Counted from the first letter of the stretch, positions 1 to 8,839 are shown. The stretch: 64,000 bases of DNA from Mesonia sediminis (GCF_042684705.1 NZ_JBHULZ010000040.1:1-64000), one strand, 5' to 3'. Program-made: numbers and translations. The notes: a model not told the origin generated them from the sequence alone.

Positions 1-171
1 TATTGATGTTCCATTATTTATCCATATCCGAACTATATTATCCGCATCACTATTTTGAATAGGAAAAAGCCTTTCTCCCGAATAACCATAATTTCTAAAT
101 GGCATAATCTGCTCTCTTACTGTCGAACAAGAAACAGAAATGAATATTAATAGTATAATTAGCTTTCTCAA
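1..171 (-). CDS. Partial lipoprotein, cassette C0
   Basis: An open frame of 57 codons runs from a TTG at 171 off the left edge. It begins with a short basic stretch (LRKL), a hydrophobic segment and a lipobox ending in SVSC, so the product is probably an outer-membrane-anchored lipoprotein. The start is uncertain because the frame stays open upstream to the site core at 197-199. It is the leftmost visible unit of the one-way array, and site S1 lies just upstream of it. The function cannot be named from this fragment. Confidence 0.55.
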   Translation of the reverse strand, partial: MRKLIILLIFISVSCSTVREQIMPFRNYGYSGERLFPIQNSDADNIVRIWINNGTSI

Positions 172-196
172 GATGTGTTTTGTTTTAATTGGTGCC

Positions 197-620
197 AACT
201 CGTTATATCCACCCAAATATACACTTTTAAAACAATTTCTTTATTGGATAAAGTGTAACTAAGTTATTGAGGAGTGAATGTGTTAGAGTCATCATTAACC
301 TGTCGAGTTGACTCGGTTTAAAAGTCAGAAAGAACGCGATGCAACCGCGCACTAGCGGGGATAGCAATAAACCATTCAATACGCAAAGAGGTGCAATTTA
401 TAAGCTTTTTGGGTATCCTAAGTCTACCGCTAAGAAAAGAAATGTTGCTAATCATCTCTAAAAGAGCAGCACAGCAATAGATTAATCCCCATAGTGCCAA
501 CCGACAAACAGCCGGGTTAGTCAACACGGCGTTCATGTTAGGCTCCCGAAAAAAGAAGTCGGGACGGGCTGTACCGGCCACACAGCTTGCCCCGATTTTT
601 CATTGGGGAACGCTTAGTTA
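197..620 (-). repeat. Cassette site S1, type A long
   Basis: This is a full-length type A site of about 424 bp. Read on the minus strand, it starts TAACTAAGCGTT after C1 and ends AACGAGTT before C0. The two ends pair as TAACT/AGTTA and CGTT/AACG, with AAG left unpaired. Internal hairpins include CCCC/GGGG, CAAGCTGT/ACAGCTTG and CGCG/CGCG. A TATATTTG box (RC of 214-221) lies 15 bases before the crossover. The 87-codon frame inside it is treated as a shadow. Confidence 0.85.
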
Positions 621-635
621 TTATGCCACGTTTTT

Positions 636-1505
636 CTATTTTTTTAATTGGATTCTTACCGCGGGAACATAAAAATTTTCTTCTCTAGAAATATATTTAT
701 TCCACATTTCTTTTACATTTCTAGTGCTACCAAGATAAGCTTCCAAAAATGTGTTTTTTTTAGCACGAGCAACACCAAATACAATATTTGAACTTTTGGC
801 AATATACCCGGCGAATATTTGTGATTTNNNNNNNNNNNNNNNNNNNNNNNNNNNNNNNNNNNNNNNNNNNNNNNNNNNNNNNNNNNNNNNNNNNNNNNNN
901 NNNNNNNNNNNNNNNNNNNNNNNNNNNNNNNNNNNNNNNNNNNNNNNNNNNNNNNNNNNNNNNNNNNNNNNNNNNNNNNNNNNNNNNNNNNNNNNNNNNN
1001 NNNNNNNNNNNNNNNNNNNNGCCGAATTTTCAACTTTATTTTTGTGAATTAAAATGCTGAAACTTTCAATCTCTATGGGTTGTTTTAATTCGAAACTCAC
1101 TATATCGCCACGAGAATTTTGCGTGTTTATGCCTTTAATATTTTTATTAAATGTACCTATTGTCTTAGTTTCTTTTTTTACCACTACCACTTCCTCCAAA
1201 TACAATTGCTTATTTATATAAATTAGATTTTTATCAAATTTTCTTTTAGGAATTTTTTCTTGATACCAATAATCAAAATACAAAACAATGGAGTCGGCTT
1301 TTTCAATCTTTTCTAGGCTCAGGTCAAGCGCATTATTTTTTCCAGGAAGATATATTATCGGGTCGGTTTGGTTGTATACTTTAAGTTTGTAATTGGAGAT
1401 GGTATCAAAATCATTATTGGAAACAAAATAATAGTGCTTTTGCGCGCTTACCAAGTTGAACATTAATAAAAGAAACAGAAAAACCAACAAAAAATATTTG
1501 TTCAT
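636..1505 (-). CDS. Secreted CarboxypepD_reg-like protein, cassette C1
   Basis: The product is about 289 aa with a clear signal peptide (hydrophobic residues 4-19, then SAQ). Around residues 95-115 it has the LEEVVVV turn seen in CarboxypepD_reg-type surface proteins of Bacteroidetes. Residues in the middle are unknown because of the N gap at 828-1020. It resembles the products at 2532-3464 and 8934-9767 in size and layout: signal peptide, short beta domain, an L-x-EVVV-like strand, then a C-terminal beta-rich region. It is the second gene of C1, 61 bases after the lipoprotein gene, with a hairpin between them. The function is unknown. An exported or surface role is inferred from the signal peptide only. 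Confidence 0.7.
   Translation of the reverse strand: MNKYFLLVFLFLLLMFNLVSAQKHYYFVSNNDFDTISNYKLKVYNQTDPIIYLPGKNNALDLSLEKIEKADSIVLYFDYWYQEKIPKRKFDKNLIYINKQLYLEEVVVVKKETKTIGTFNKNIKGINTQNSRGDIVSFELKQPIEIESFSILIHKNKVENSXXXXXXXXXXXXXXXXXXXXXXXXXXXXXXXXXXXXXXXXXXXXXXXXXXXXXXXXXXXXXXXXXKSQIFAGYIAKSSNIVFGVARAKKNTFLEAYLGSTRNVKEMWNKYISREENFYVPAVRIQLKK
828..1020. other. Assembly gap or masked bases (193 N)
   Basis: A run of N interrupts the second gene of cassette C1. The reading frame is open on both sides and stays in phase if the gap length is exact. No statement can be made about the hidden bases. Confidence 0.99.
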
Positions 1506-1507
1506 AA

Positions 1508-1549
1508 TTAAAAAATTTTTAACCTCTCCGACAATATATCCGAGAGGTT
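1508..1549 (-). terminator. Hairpin with U-tract between the two C1 genes
   Basis: On the minus strand, arms AACCTCTC and GGAGAGGTT enclose a 12-base loop and are followed by AAAAATTTTTT just before the start of the second gene. It is shaped like an intrinsic terminator or attenuator. Cassette C2 has a comparable but unrelated hairpin at the same place. Confidence 0.6.
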
Positions 1550-1566
1550 ATGTTCATTCAAAATAT

Positions 1567-2235
1567 TTATCCTTCTGCGACCCATTCTTGCCAAGTGCAA
1601 GGAACTTCAACTGAACCTCCTCCCATAGCAATGCCAAAACGATATTTTTTGACCGTGGCATTTCTTGCCAGGTAATAACCGCCTTGAGGCCTTTCTTTTA
1701 TTTCACAAGGTCCTGGATCCACAATTTCATTGCACCAAAAGCACGCATTGGGTTCGACACCTAATGACGGGGTGTCGAGGTAATATATTAAGTCGATTAC
1801 TTGATTAGGCTCGAACACCGCAAGGATGTGTTTATTCAATACATTAAATTCATATTCATTGTAGTTTTGATTAAGATGGGCGTCGTGAACAAAGCTAGAT
1901 AAAATGTTCAAATACTGCATTTGTTCATCGGAAAGTTCGGAATTTTCTTCAAATATATTGTATTTGATAACCCAAAAATTCGCCTTTTCTTCATTTGACA
2001 ATGCATTAAATTCAGCAGTAGCATTGTTTGAATTGATAATATCAAAATACCAACCTTCTGTTGAATTGGTTTGCATTTCGTATTCCTCAGAAGTTTTAGA
2101 CCTATTAACATCTTTTAATTGCCCGTTTTTTTCTAAACTCTTTACTTCGTTGTTCAAAACTTCATCTCTTGAACAGCCGAAAAATAATACAATGCCTAAT
2201 AGTATTAGGCTCAAATTTAATTTTTGATTCTTCAT
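1567..2235 (-). CDS. Lipoprotein of unknown function, cassette C1
   Basis: The product is 222 aa with a lipoprotein signal peptide (lipobox VLFFGC at about residues 16-21). The middle part is acidic and mostly helical. The last 60 residues hold four cysteines (CFWC, GPC, VPC) and glycines, suggesting a small disulfide-rich domain. It is the first gene of cassette C1. The gene upstream in cassette C2 (3520-4149) has the same plan: a lipoprotein with a C-terminal cysteine-containing domain, followed by a CarboxypepD_reg-like gene. No family was recognised with confidence. The pairing suggests the two products act together at the cell surface. Confidence 0.7.
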   Translation of the reverse strand: MKNQKLNLSLILLGIVLFFGCSRDEVLNNEVKSLEKNGQLKDVNRSKTSEEYEMQTNSTEGWYFDIINSNNATAEFNALSNEEKANFWVIKYNIFEENSELSDEQMQYLNILSSFVHDAHLNQNYNEYEFNVLNKHILAVFEPNQVIDLIYYLDTPSLGVEPNACFWCNEIVDPGPCEIKERPQGGYYLARNATVKKYRFGIAMGGGSVEVPCTWQEWVAEG

Positions 2236-2377
2236 CTTAAAATTTTTATGCTCTCATTTTATTTAGAAAGCTAGATTATTATATTTTAATTAAAATATTG
2301 TGATGGATTTTTTGAAACGACATCACTCACATAAGAATGGATGGTCAGTCCTTTTTGACCGTAATGCTGATTTTAAT

Positions 2378-2386
2378 GTGGCATAA
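2378..2386 (-). repeat. Cassette C1 start arm
   Basis: The minus strand reads TTATGCCAC here. Its exact reverse complement is at the far end of the same cassette (621-629), 1.7 kb away. Neighbouring cassettes use different 9-mers. Confidence 0.85.
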
Positions 2387-2511
2387 CGGTTTTGTATATC
2401 GATCCAAGTTGCGGTCGAGTTGGGACTAAGATAGCTAAAAAACGCAAACATTTCGAACACGTGAGGATTTATCCGTGAGGATAAATCCGTAGCAATTTGC
2501 GATATACGCTG
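2385..2511 (-). repeat. Cassette site S2, type B
   Basis: On the minus strand this site starts AAC, then AGC, then GTATATCG after C2, and ends CGATATAC, AAAA, CCGTT before C1. Eight paired bases are flanked by unequal bulges. A 10-bp hairpin sits inside at 2465-2488 (GGATTTATCC / GGATAAATCC) with a GTGA loop closed by C-G. Confidence 0.85.
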
Positions 2512-2531
2512 TTAGCAATAGGTTTTTTGTT

Positions 2532-3464
2532 TTATAATTTTGTCTCTGTTACGTGTAGTTGTATTGCAGGAGTTATAAGAATACTTTTATGTGGGGTTTT
2601 AAATAGGTAATTAGCAAAATCATATTTAACCATAAGATTTGAATTACGTAATTCAAGAGATACTTTACCTGAATTTGCGTCTACAGTCTTAGCATAATAG
2701 TTGTTTTCATTAGATAGTTGAAACTTCAATTTAGTCCTATCACTATTTTCTGGTATAAATTGATTATAATCTTCATCTAAATAATATAAGGCTTCAATAC
2801 AAACAAATACTGTTTTGTTTTCTTCAAATACAATATTCTCTTTGTGTTCAATCTCAATTCTATTTTTATCTTTTGGGTTTAAGTAAAGTGTATCGGTTGA
2901 ATATATTTTTTTATTAAATTGAAGCGTTTGTAGATTGCCAAAGGGCAAACTTTCTTCGACTTCAAAAAAGTGAATTTTATATGCAGTTTTATATTTAACT
3001 TTGTCTACATAAAAAGTAGTTTGATTAATATATAAATTCTTTATATAGTTTCTGAAAATTATACCAGAATCTTTATTTGATACTAAAAATCTACTTTGAG
3101 AATTTATAATTCTATTTGATTCCCCCAAAATAATAGAGCCCTCTTTTTTTGAAGAAATTACCAGATCATCTAATTGTATGTATTCTTTAGATAGGTAAAC
3201 GGCTTCATTCAAATTTTCTGTTTCTATAGTGTGCTTTTTATAATCTGTTTTAGTAAATTCTATTTTATTGTATTGTAGACCTTCCGGAATTGGAGTTGCT
3301 TTATTATTTTTAGTTATACCTTGGTAAACAACCTTTTTATCATTATAAATTGTAAAGGAAACAGATTCGACTAAATCGTAAGTGTCATTGTCTACAACGA
3401 TAAATTTTTGACTAAAACTATTTAAAGTTAATAGCAGTAAAATATAAATAATTGCATTTTTCAT
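2532..3464 (-). CDS. Secreted CarboxypepD_reg-like protein, cassette C2
   Basis: The product is 310 aa with a signal peptide (hydrophobic residues 5-15, then SFSQ). The N-terminal 90 residues look like a carboxypeptidase-like regulatory fold, with strands leading to IQLDDLVISS. The rest is beta-rich with no catalytic motif seen. It is the second gene of cassette C2, preceded by a lipoprotein gene and a terminator-like hairpin. It is a divergent relative of the second gene of C1 and of the C7 gene by layout. This family often occurs at the start of TonB-dependent receptors, but here no receptor barrel follows, so the role is open. Confidence 0.7.
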   Translation of the reverse strand: MKNAIIYILLLLTLNSFSQKFIVVDNDTYDLVESVSFTIYNDKKVVYQGITKNNKATPIPEGLQYNKIEFTKTDYKKHTIETENLNEAVYLSKEYIQLDDLVISSKKEGSIILGESNRIINSQSRFLVSNKDSGIIFRNYIKNLYINQTTFYVDKVKYKTAYKIHFFEVEESLPFGNLQTLQFNKKIYSTDTLYLNPKDKNRIEIEHKENIVFEENKTVFVCIEALYYLDEDYNQFIPENSDRTKLKFQLSNENNYYAKTVDANSGKVSLELRNSNLMVKYDFANYLFKTPHKSILITPAIQLHVTETKL

Positions 3465-3473
3465 TTGCTTTTA

Positions 3474-3509
3474 TTAAAAAACGGTACTGCTAAATGTAAC
3501 AGTACCGTT
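3474..3509 (-). terminator. Hairpin with U-tract between the two C2 genes
   Basis: On the minus strand, arms AACGGTACTG and CAGTACCGTT enclose a 10-base loop and are followed by a T-run. This is a typical intrinsic terminator shape, placed between two genes that look co-transcribed, so it may lower expression of the second gene. Confidence 0.7.
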
Positions 3510-3519
3510 ATTGATTAAT

Positions 3520-4149
3520 TTATGGTTGGTACTCTTCATTACATCCGACAGTTTCTTGCTTGTTAGGGTTGTTCTTATCCATAACACGCTCTTCTTTAGT
3601 AATTTTAAAACCAAGAATATAGTATGCTCTATACACACCTCTTACACCATTTACACAAGAGCCATAAGAATAACGCCAACCTAGTGTAACTGGTTGAGGC
3701 TCTCCAGTAATGGGGTCTGGAAAGGTAGGGTTTATTATGATTCTAATAATATCAAACTGGTCTGTTGGTCCATATTCATAAAATTGATTTATTTCATTAT
3801 AAACAACTTGCTCAGCGGTTTCTATGTCTGTTACAGTTAAGGTAAAGTTTTCTCTGTCTACATCTACATAAGTTCCGGTTTCTTCTACTTGGGTACTTTC
3901 AAAGATGTACCTGCTAGCTATTTCTTCATCCCCAACAAAAACTTCTCTGACAAGGTAGCCATCAATTTCAGCTGTTCTATTCTCTGATTCGGTGTAATTT
4001 TGATAAGAAGTTAAACTTTCATTTAAAGACTTTTCATCAATTGCTACTTCCTCTTCAATTTGTTCATTGTCTACTGAACAACCTGTAAATATAACCGCAC
4101 TAACAAAAAGTGCAATTAAAAAATGTAATGATAATTTTAAATTTTTCAT
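3520..4149 (-). CDS. Lipoprotein of unknown function, cassette C2
   Basis: The product is 209 aa with a lipoprotein signal peptide (lipobox VIFTGC near residue 24). After an acidic linker, residues 60-130 are rich in T, E and V, consistent with beta strands. The C-terminus has an aromatic and glycine-rich segment (GWRYSYGSC) and two cysteines, the last five residues before the end. It is the first gene of cassette C2, directly after type A site S3, whose TATATTTG box would serve it. It is paired with a CarboxypepD_reg-like gene as in C1. No known family was recognised. Confidence 0.7.
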   Translation of the reverse strand: MKNLKLSLHFLIALFVSAVIFTGCSVDNEQIEEEVAIDEKSLNESLTSYQNYTESENRTAEIDGYLVREVFVGDEEIASRYIFESTQVEETGTYVDVDRENFTLTVTDIETAEQVVYNEINQFYEYGPTDQFDIIRIIINPTFPDPITGEPQPVTLGWRYSYGSCVNGVRGVYRAYYILGFKITKEERVMDKNNPNKQETVGCNEEYQP

Positions 4150-4233
4150 AATTATTTAAATTTAGTTTGTGCCTACTATTGTTTTATGGTTCCTGTTCGG
4201 CTAATTTCCCCATTTTTATTTTAACTTATTGCT

Positions 4234-4657
4234 AACTCGTTATATCAACCCAAATATACACTTTTAAAACAATTTCTTTATTGGATAAAGTGCAACTAAG
4301 TTATTGAGGAGTGAATGTGTTAGAGTCAGATTTAACCAGTCGAGTTGACTCGGTTTAAAAGGCAAGAAGAACGCGATGCAACCGCGCACTAGCGGGGATA
4401 GCAATAAACCATTCAATACGCAAAGAGGTGCAATTTATAAGCTTTTTGGGTATCCTAAGTCTACTGCTAAGAAAAGAAATGTTGCTAATCATCTCGAAAA
4501 GAGCAGCACAGCAATAGATTAATCCCCATAGTACCAACCGACAAACAGCCGGGTTAGTCAACACGGCGTTCATGTTAGGCTCCCGAAAAAAGAAGCCGGG
4601 ACAAGCTGTACCGGCCACACAGCTTGCCCCGATTTTTCATTGGGGAACGCTTAGTTA
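4234..4657 (-). repeat. Cassette site S3, type A long
   Basis: A full-length type A site of about 424 bp, very close in sequence to S1, S5, S7 and S10. It starts TAACTAAGCGTT and ends AACGAGTT on the minus strand. It separates C2 (start arm TTAGCAATA, 4227-4235) from C3 (end arm at 4658-4666). Confidence 0.9.
4251..4258 (-). promoter_or_regulatory. TATATTTG -7 box in site S3
   Basis: The minus strand reads TATATTTG, a full match to the Bacteroidetes -7 consensus TAnnTTTG. It lies 15 bases before the crossover point, pointing into cassette C2. The same box is in every type A site: 214-221, 6442-6449, 7401-7408, 8433-8440, 9872-9879, 14497-14504, 16313-16320 and 45672-45679. In S13 (17230-17237) it reads TAAATTTG, which still fits. 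No -33 TTG at the usual spacing is evident. Confidence 0.5.
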
Positions 4658-4671
4658 TTGTGGGTAGTGTT

Positions 4672-5781
4672 TTATTCATCCTTTTTTTCTTCTTCTTCCT
4701 TAATTGTGTATTTGTCGAGCAATAATTGTTTTTCTTTCTCGTCCAGCTTTTTCCACCTTTCTCTTACAGTTGCAGTTTCTGTTCTTAATTCAGTTGACAT
4801 ATCTGGTTTATCCTCCTCTTCCGGTTCAGGTGGTGTTAACAGCTTAACCTCATTGCCTTTTACGATATGGTCGGTAATAACTTTCGCTACTTCATCTGCT
4901 TTTTTAGTTGCTCCAGTTTTTGTCGGTGGCGAATCAGTTTTTAAATTTTCTTTATGTTGTTCAAGAGCTTTTAATTTTATCGAATCCTTAATATTATCTA
5001 ACATTAATTTTTCTCTTTCTTTCTCCGTTGCAATTAGTTTTTTATTACCCATATATGAAGCAATAATCTCTTTAGCAGTTTTGGATTTATACAATAAATA
5101 TGCTCCGTAAACTTTTAATCCAGTTTTGATTAATTCAGTCAAATCTATGGCAACATCAAAGTCTATATTAAAGATTACATCTATTGAACCATTCTGAATT
5201 TCAACAAGCGAAATTTCTTTTGGTGATTCAGATTTTAATAGAGTATGGTAAATAAGTAAAGTTCTATTCCATCTATGTAATACTCTTGAAAATTCCTTTA
5301 AGCTTCCTGTGGATTTAAGGTCTTTGAATATCAGAGACATAACGGCTTGTTCTCCGTCATCGTCATACTCATCATCTTCTGAAACATATTTGTCAAAAGT
5401 TGTTTTGACTGTATTTAGTTCAGATTCGTTTGTTTGTATTGCATTTTGAAGTCTATTTAAAATTTGATTGAACTTTTGAAAATATTGTTGACCATCAATT
5501 TCTTTGTCCGTATCCAATTCTTCTAATTCCTCCAATGTATTTAGAGAAGTAAATGGCTCATTCTCTCGTAAAACACTATTTAATTCGTTATCAAGGGAAT
5601 TGTTTTCAAAGTAAATCAGATTCTCCTTTATACTTTGAGAAAGCCCTTTCATAAAGACTAAATTCTGGTTTTGAGCTTGAGCTATTGATTGTTTATAGTC
5701 AATCACATCTCTTTTAAATCCAGAGTCGATAACTAACTCTGTAAATATCTTAATCTTATTAAGTAAACTTTCTACATTCAT
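4672..5781 (-). CDS. Unknown cytoplasmic protein, cassette C3
   Basis: The product is 369 aa with no signal peptide and no clear membrane helix. It is predicted mostly helical and charged. Residues 1-150 are likely coiled-coil (leucine-rich, with acidic runs such as EELEELDTDKE), residues 185-225 form a small mixed segment (SPKEISLVEIQNGSIDVIFNID), and the last 90 residues are lysine- and glutamate-rich and probably disordered. It is the only gene of cassette C3. The cassette ends are TTGTGGGTA (5807-5815) and its complement at 4658-4666. No family was recognised. Confidence 0.65.
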   Translation of the reverse strand: MNVESLLNKIKIFTELVIDSGFKRDVIDYKQSIAQAQNQNLVFMKGLSQSIKENLIYFENNSLDNELNSVLRENEPFTSLNTLEELEELDTDKEIDGQQYFQKFNQILNRLQNAIQTNESELNTVKTTFDKYVSEDDEYDDDGEQAVMSLIFKDLKSTGSLKEFSRVLHRWNRTLLIYHTLLKSESPKEISLVEIQNGSIDVIFNIDFDVAIDLTELIKTGLKVYGAYLLYKSKTAKEIIASYMGNKKLIATEKEREKLMLDNIKDSIKLKALEQHKENLKTDSPPTKTGATKKADEVAKVITDHIVKGNEVKLLTPPEPEEEDKPDMSTELRTETATVRERWKKLDEKEKQLLLDKYTIKEEEEKKDE

Positions 5782-5813
5782 TTCTTTCTATAAGGTTTGG
5801 TTACATTACCCAC

Positions 5814-5938
5814 AACGGTTTTGGCTATGGTTTCGTTACGGAATGGTACGCGAGTATCATTCCGCCGTAACCATAAATTTAGCAAAAAGGCTCGAAATTC
5901 CGATTAGGAATTTCAGCCGTAATGAACTATAGCCGTTG
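5814..5938 (-). repeat. Cassette site S4, type B with two hairpins
   Basis: This type B site of 125 bp lies between C4 and C3. It holds two hairpins. At 5839-5864 an 11-bp stem has a GCGA loop closed by C-G. At 5894-5914 eight-base arms GAAATTCC and GGAATTTC flank GATTA. The second palindrome is the type of sequence used as the island's insertion point in S16. The outer arms pair as CTAT/ATAG with AACGG/CCGTT and an unpaired AAAA. Confidence 0.88.
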
Positions 5939-5952
5939 TTGTAAGCCGTTTT

Positions 5953-6387
5953 TTATTTGAAAATACTTGTTGTTCCGTTACAAGTCCAAAGAGTTTCACC
6001 ATCATCGTAAGCATTAAATGTATTAGTCCCTGTAAAATTCCCATTATTTTCTGAATAGATATAGTTTCCAATAAATTCTCGTGTACTACCTGAGGGTAAT
6101 GTATAAGTTGTCTCAAGTATTAATTCATTTCCATTTAATTCATAATGAGAACTTGTTAAGTATCCAGGGTCAGTGAAATCAACAGTATTGTCTGTTAAAA
6201 ACCTAAATTCATATGCGTTTCCTTCACCTAAATCAAATCCATTTGAGCATACTTCTCCGTGCCTTTGGAAATTCCAAGTGCCTTCAAGGATTTTTTCTTC
6301 TAGACTCATTGTTTCGGTGTTATCATCGTTTGAAGAACAAGAAATTATCAGAATTCCTAAAATTAATGTCAAAAAGTTCTTTTTCAT
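5953..6387 (-). CDS. Lipocalin-like lipoprotein, cassette C4
   Basis: The product is 144 aa. It has a lipoprotein signal peptide (lipobox LIISC near residue 17), then a small beta-barrel-like domain with the GTWNF motif that opens many lipocalin-like Bacteroidetes lipoproteins. Other matching features are a NELILETTY strand and a C-terminal DDGETLWTC segment. It is probably anchored at the membrane. No ligand is known. It is the sole gene of C4, whose ends TTGTAAGCC (6418-6426) and complement (5939-5947) match exactly. Confidence 0.75.
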   Translation of the reverse strand: MKKNFLTLILGILIISCSSNDDNTETMSLEEKILEGTWNFQRHGEVCSNGFDLGEGNAYEFRFLTDNTVDFTDPGYLTSSHYELNGNELILETTYTLPSGSTREFIGNYIYSENNGNFTGTNTFNAYDDGETLWTCNGTTSIFK

Positions 6388-6424
6388 AAGTATTCTATCT
6401 GTTTTTTGGGTTTAAATGGCTTAC

Positions 6425-6848
6425 AACTCGTTATATCAACCCAAATATACACTTTTAAAACAATTTCTTTATTGGATAAAGTGCAACTAAGTTATTTAGG
6501 AATGAATAAATTAGAGTCAGATTTAACCAGTCGAGTTGACTTGGTTTAAAAGACAAGAAGAACGCGATGCAATCGCGATGCAGCGGGGATAGCAATAAAC
6601 CATTCAATACGCAAAGAGGTGCAATTTATAAGCTTTTTGGGTATCCTAAGTCTGCCGCGAAGAAAAGAAATGTTGCTAATCATCTCTAAAAGAGCAGCAC
6701 AGCAATAGATTAATCCCCATAGTACCAACCGACAAACAGCCGGGTTAGTCAATACGGCGTTCATGTTAGGCTGCCGAAAAAAGAAGTCGGGACAAGCTGT
6801 ACCGGCCACACAGCTTGCCCCGATTTTTCATTGGGGAACGCTTAGTTA
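6425..6848 (-). repeat. Cassette site S5, type A long
   Basis: A full-length type A site of 424 bp, between C5 and C4. It differs from S3 by a few substitutions and a small change at 6571-6585 (the CGCGATGCAGCGG region). The TATATTTG box at 6442-6449 points into C4. Confidence 0.9.
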
Positions 6849-6862
6849 TTGTAGCACGTTTT

Positions 6863-7360
6863 TTATTTTAGTTGTCCGTTTATAATTTTCTCTAAATCAG
6901 TTATAGACTTGTCCTTTTGACTATTATATCCGTAATGTACCAGTCCAATTCCAAAACCAATCATTATTAATGGAAAAATCAGCAAAATAGGATTAGTTCC
7001 TTGATTTATAACTCCTATAATTCCCATAATGAAGGCAAATCCGACAAAAGTCAGCCAGAATAGCATAAACACAATTACGAAAGTGTGAACTTTTAAATCC
7101 GCAACTAATTTGGTTCCATTTATATTCGGTTGAATTTTTCCTTTGATTTGAGGAAGAAAAGAATTCCGACCTGTTATTATTCGTTGAATTTCAAACCTGT
7201 CTTGTTCAAAATTTCCTTCAAACAATTCCTTTTTATGAGATTTGTCAAATCCAATTTTCAATCCTTTTTTTGGTCGAATATTTTCCGCTAATATTTTTCT
7301 AACTTCTTGATTTGAAAGAGTAGTTATTATTTCAATTTTATCAGACGGAATTATCTTCAT
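6863..7360 (-). CDS. Small membrane protein, cassette C5
   Basis: The product is 165 aa. Two hydrophobic segments (about residues 94-116 and 122-146) form a helical hairpin preceded by a roughly 90-residue cytoplasmic domain rich in K, E and I. There is no signal peptide or recognised family. It is the sole gene of C5. Unlike most units, the start arm (TTGGCAAAC, 7377-7385) and the end arm (complement of TTGTAGCAC, 6849-6857) do not match, so this unit may be a product of rearrangement. Confidence 0.65.
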   Translation of the reverse strand: MKIIPSDKIEIITTLSNQEVRKILAENIRPKKGLKIGFDKSHKKELFEGNFEQDRFEIQRIITGRNSFLPQIKGKIQPNINGTKLVADLKVHTFVIVFMLFWLTFVGFAFIMGIIGVINQGTNPILLIFPLIMIGFGIGLVHYGYNSQKDKSITDLEKIINGQLK

Positions 7361-7383
7361 TTCGTTTTTTTCAAATGTTTGCC

Positions 7384-7757
7384 AACTCGTTATATCAACT
7401 CAAATATACATTTTTAATACAATTTTGTATTGGGTAAAGCGCTACCAGCTAATTGCGATGTAAATAAGACAGGTGCAGTATTAACTTGTTGAGGCTAGTT
7501 TTGGTGATAAGGTAAGAAGAACGCGATGCAACCGTGCACTAGCGGGGATAGCAATAAACCATTCAATACGCAAAGAGGTGCAATTTATAAGCTTTTTGGG
7601 TATCCTAAGTCTACCCCTAAGAAAAGAAATGTTGCTAATCATCTCTAAAAGAGCAGCACAGCAATAGATTAATCCCCATAGTACCAACCGAAAAACAGCC
7701 GGGTTAGTCAATACGGCGTTCATGTTAGGCTGTACCGGCCACACGAACGCTTAGTTA
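7384..7757 (-). repeat. Cassette site S6, type A with deletion
   Basis: A type A site shortened to about 374 bp. The CCCC/GGGG and CAAGCTGT/ACAGCTTG hairpins next to the C6 end are missing, so the C6 end joins the GCCTAACATGAACG segment almost directly. The part near the crossover to C5 is also more diverged than in S3. Confidence 0.8.
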
Positions 7758-7770
7758 TTAGCACCAGTAT

Positions 7771-8406
7771 TTATTCAGTTCCTATTGTTTTTATTGTTAC
7801 CGTTTTGCTTCCTTTTAATTTCTTTTCTATTTTATCTTTTTCTTTATTAAGTTTTTCTAATTCAATTTTATTGTTCCAGTTTACAAATAAAGATAATGTG
7901 TGTTTGTAAGCTCCACTATTCGACATAGAAATATAAAAAGGTAAATAGTTTTTCACTGAATAAACGAAGGTATTTCCAACAGTATTAAATCCAACTTCTT
8001 CTGAAGCAACTCCAGAAACAAAATAAAGAGAGAAACTTTCTAATAGATTGCTGACAGTCATTACTTCATCTATTCCTTTATCAATTAATCTTTCAATAGA
8101 ATCATTTTCGGTGTAGGGAACAACAGATATCTTCTCTCCGTCAATATTCACTTGTGATTTAGAAAAGAAATCAAGTTCTTTTTTTTCAATCACTTTATTT
8201 AATTTATTGATTTCAGGAATAATTTTCTCCAAATAGAAATTACACTGTTCAGCAGCAATTTTGAATGCTTCTCTTTTTGAAGTTATTTTTCTTGTTTCTT
8301 TAGATATTTTTAGTTGTTGCAATCCGATTATTGCTACAATAACAAGAATGATAGTTGCAATGTAATTTATTATTTCTAAAACTTGTAAAGTTGTTTCCAT
8401 TTTCAT
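7771..8406 (-). CDS. Membrane-anchored protein, cassette C6
   Basis: The product is 211 aa with one N-terminal membrane helix (about residues 11-28) followed by a helical soluble domain (residues 30-190) and a lysine-rich tail. The layout resembles DUF4760-like one-pass proteins, but this is only a guess. The start codon at 8404-8406 sits three bases from the cassette start arm TTAGCACCA (8409-8417), so the leader of the message is almost entirely site S7. The end arm at 7758-7766 matches exactly. It is the sole gene of C6. Confidence 0.65.
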   Translation of the reverse strand: MKMETTLQVLEIINYIATIILVIVAIIGLQQLKISKETRKITSKREAFKIAAEQCNFYLEKIIPEINKLNKVIEKKELDFFSKSQVNIDGEKISVVPYTENDSIERLIDKGIDEVMTVSNLLESFSLYFVSGVASEEVGFNTVGNTFVYSVKNYLPFYISMSNSGAYKHTLSLFVNWNNKIELEKLNKEKDKIEKKLKGSKTVTIKTIGTE

Positions 8407-8415
8407 ATTGGTGCT

Positions 8416-8839
8416 AACTCGTTATATCAACCCAAATATACACTTTTAAAACAATTTCTTTATTGGATAAAATGCAACTAGGTTATTGGGAAGTAAATAA
8501 GATAGAGTCATCATTAACCTGTCGAGTTGACTTGGCTTAAAAGGGATAGAAAACGCGATGCAACCGCGCACTAGCGGGGATAGCAATAAACCATTCAATA
8601 CGCAAAGAGGTGCAATTTATAAGCTTTTTGGGTATACTAAGTCTACCGCTAAGAAAAGAAATGTTGCTAATCATCTCTAAAAGAGCAGCACAGCAATAGA
8701 TTAATCCCCATAGTACCAACCGACAAACAGCCGGGTTAGTAAACACGGCGTTCATGTTAGGCTCCCGAAAAAAGAAGTTGGGACAAGCTGTACCGGCCAC
8801 ACAGCTTGCCCCGATTTTTCATTGGGGAACGCTTAGTTA
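8416..8839 (-). repeat. Cassette site S7, type A long
   Basis: A full-length type A site of 424 bp between C7 and C6, with the TATATTTG box at 8433-8440. Its sequence is nearly the same as S1, S3, S5 and S10. Confidence 0.9.

Noticed and set aside
318..581. A conserved 87-codon frame inside each long type A site (also at 4355, 6546, 7481, 8537 and 14600)
   Set aside because: Differences between copies change amino acids freely, the start is lost in the 7481 copy, the short sites lack it, and the sequence is full of hairpins. It is better explained as part of a structured site than as a gene.
197..620. Group II intron or ribozyme in type A sites
   Set aside because: No domain V-like hairpin with the AGC triad, no reverse transcriptase, and ends do not match intron rules.
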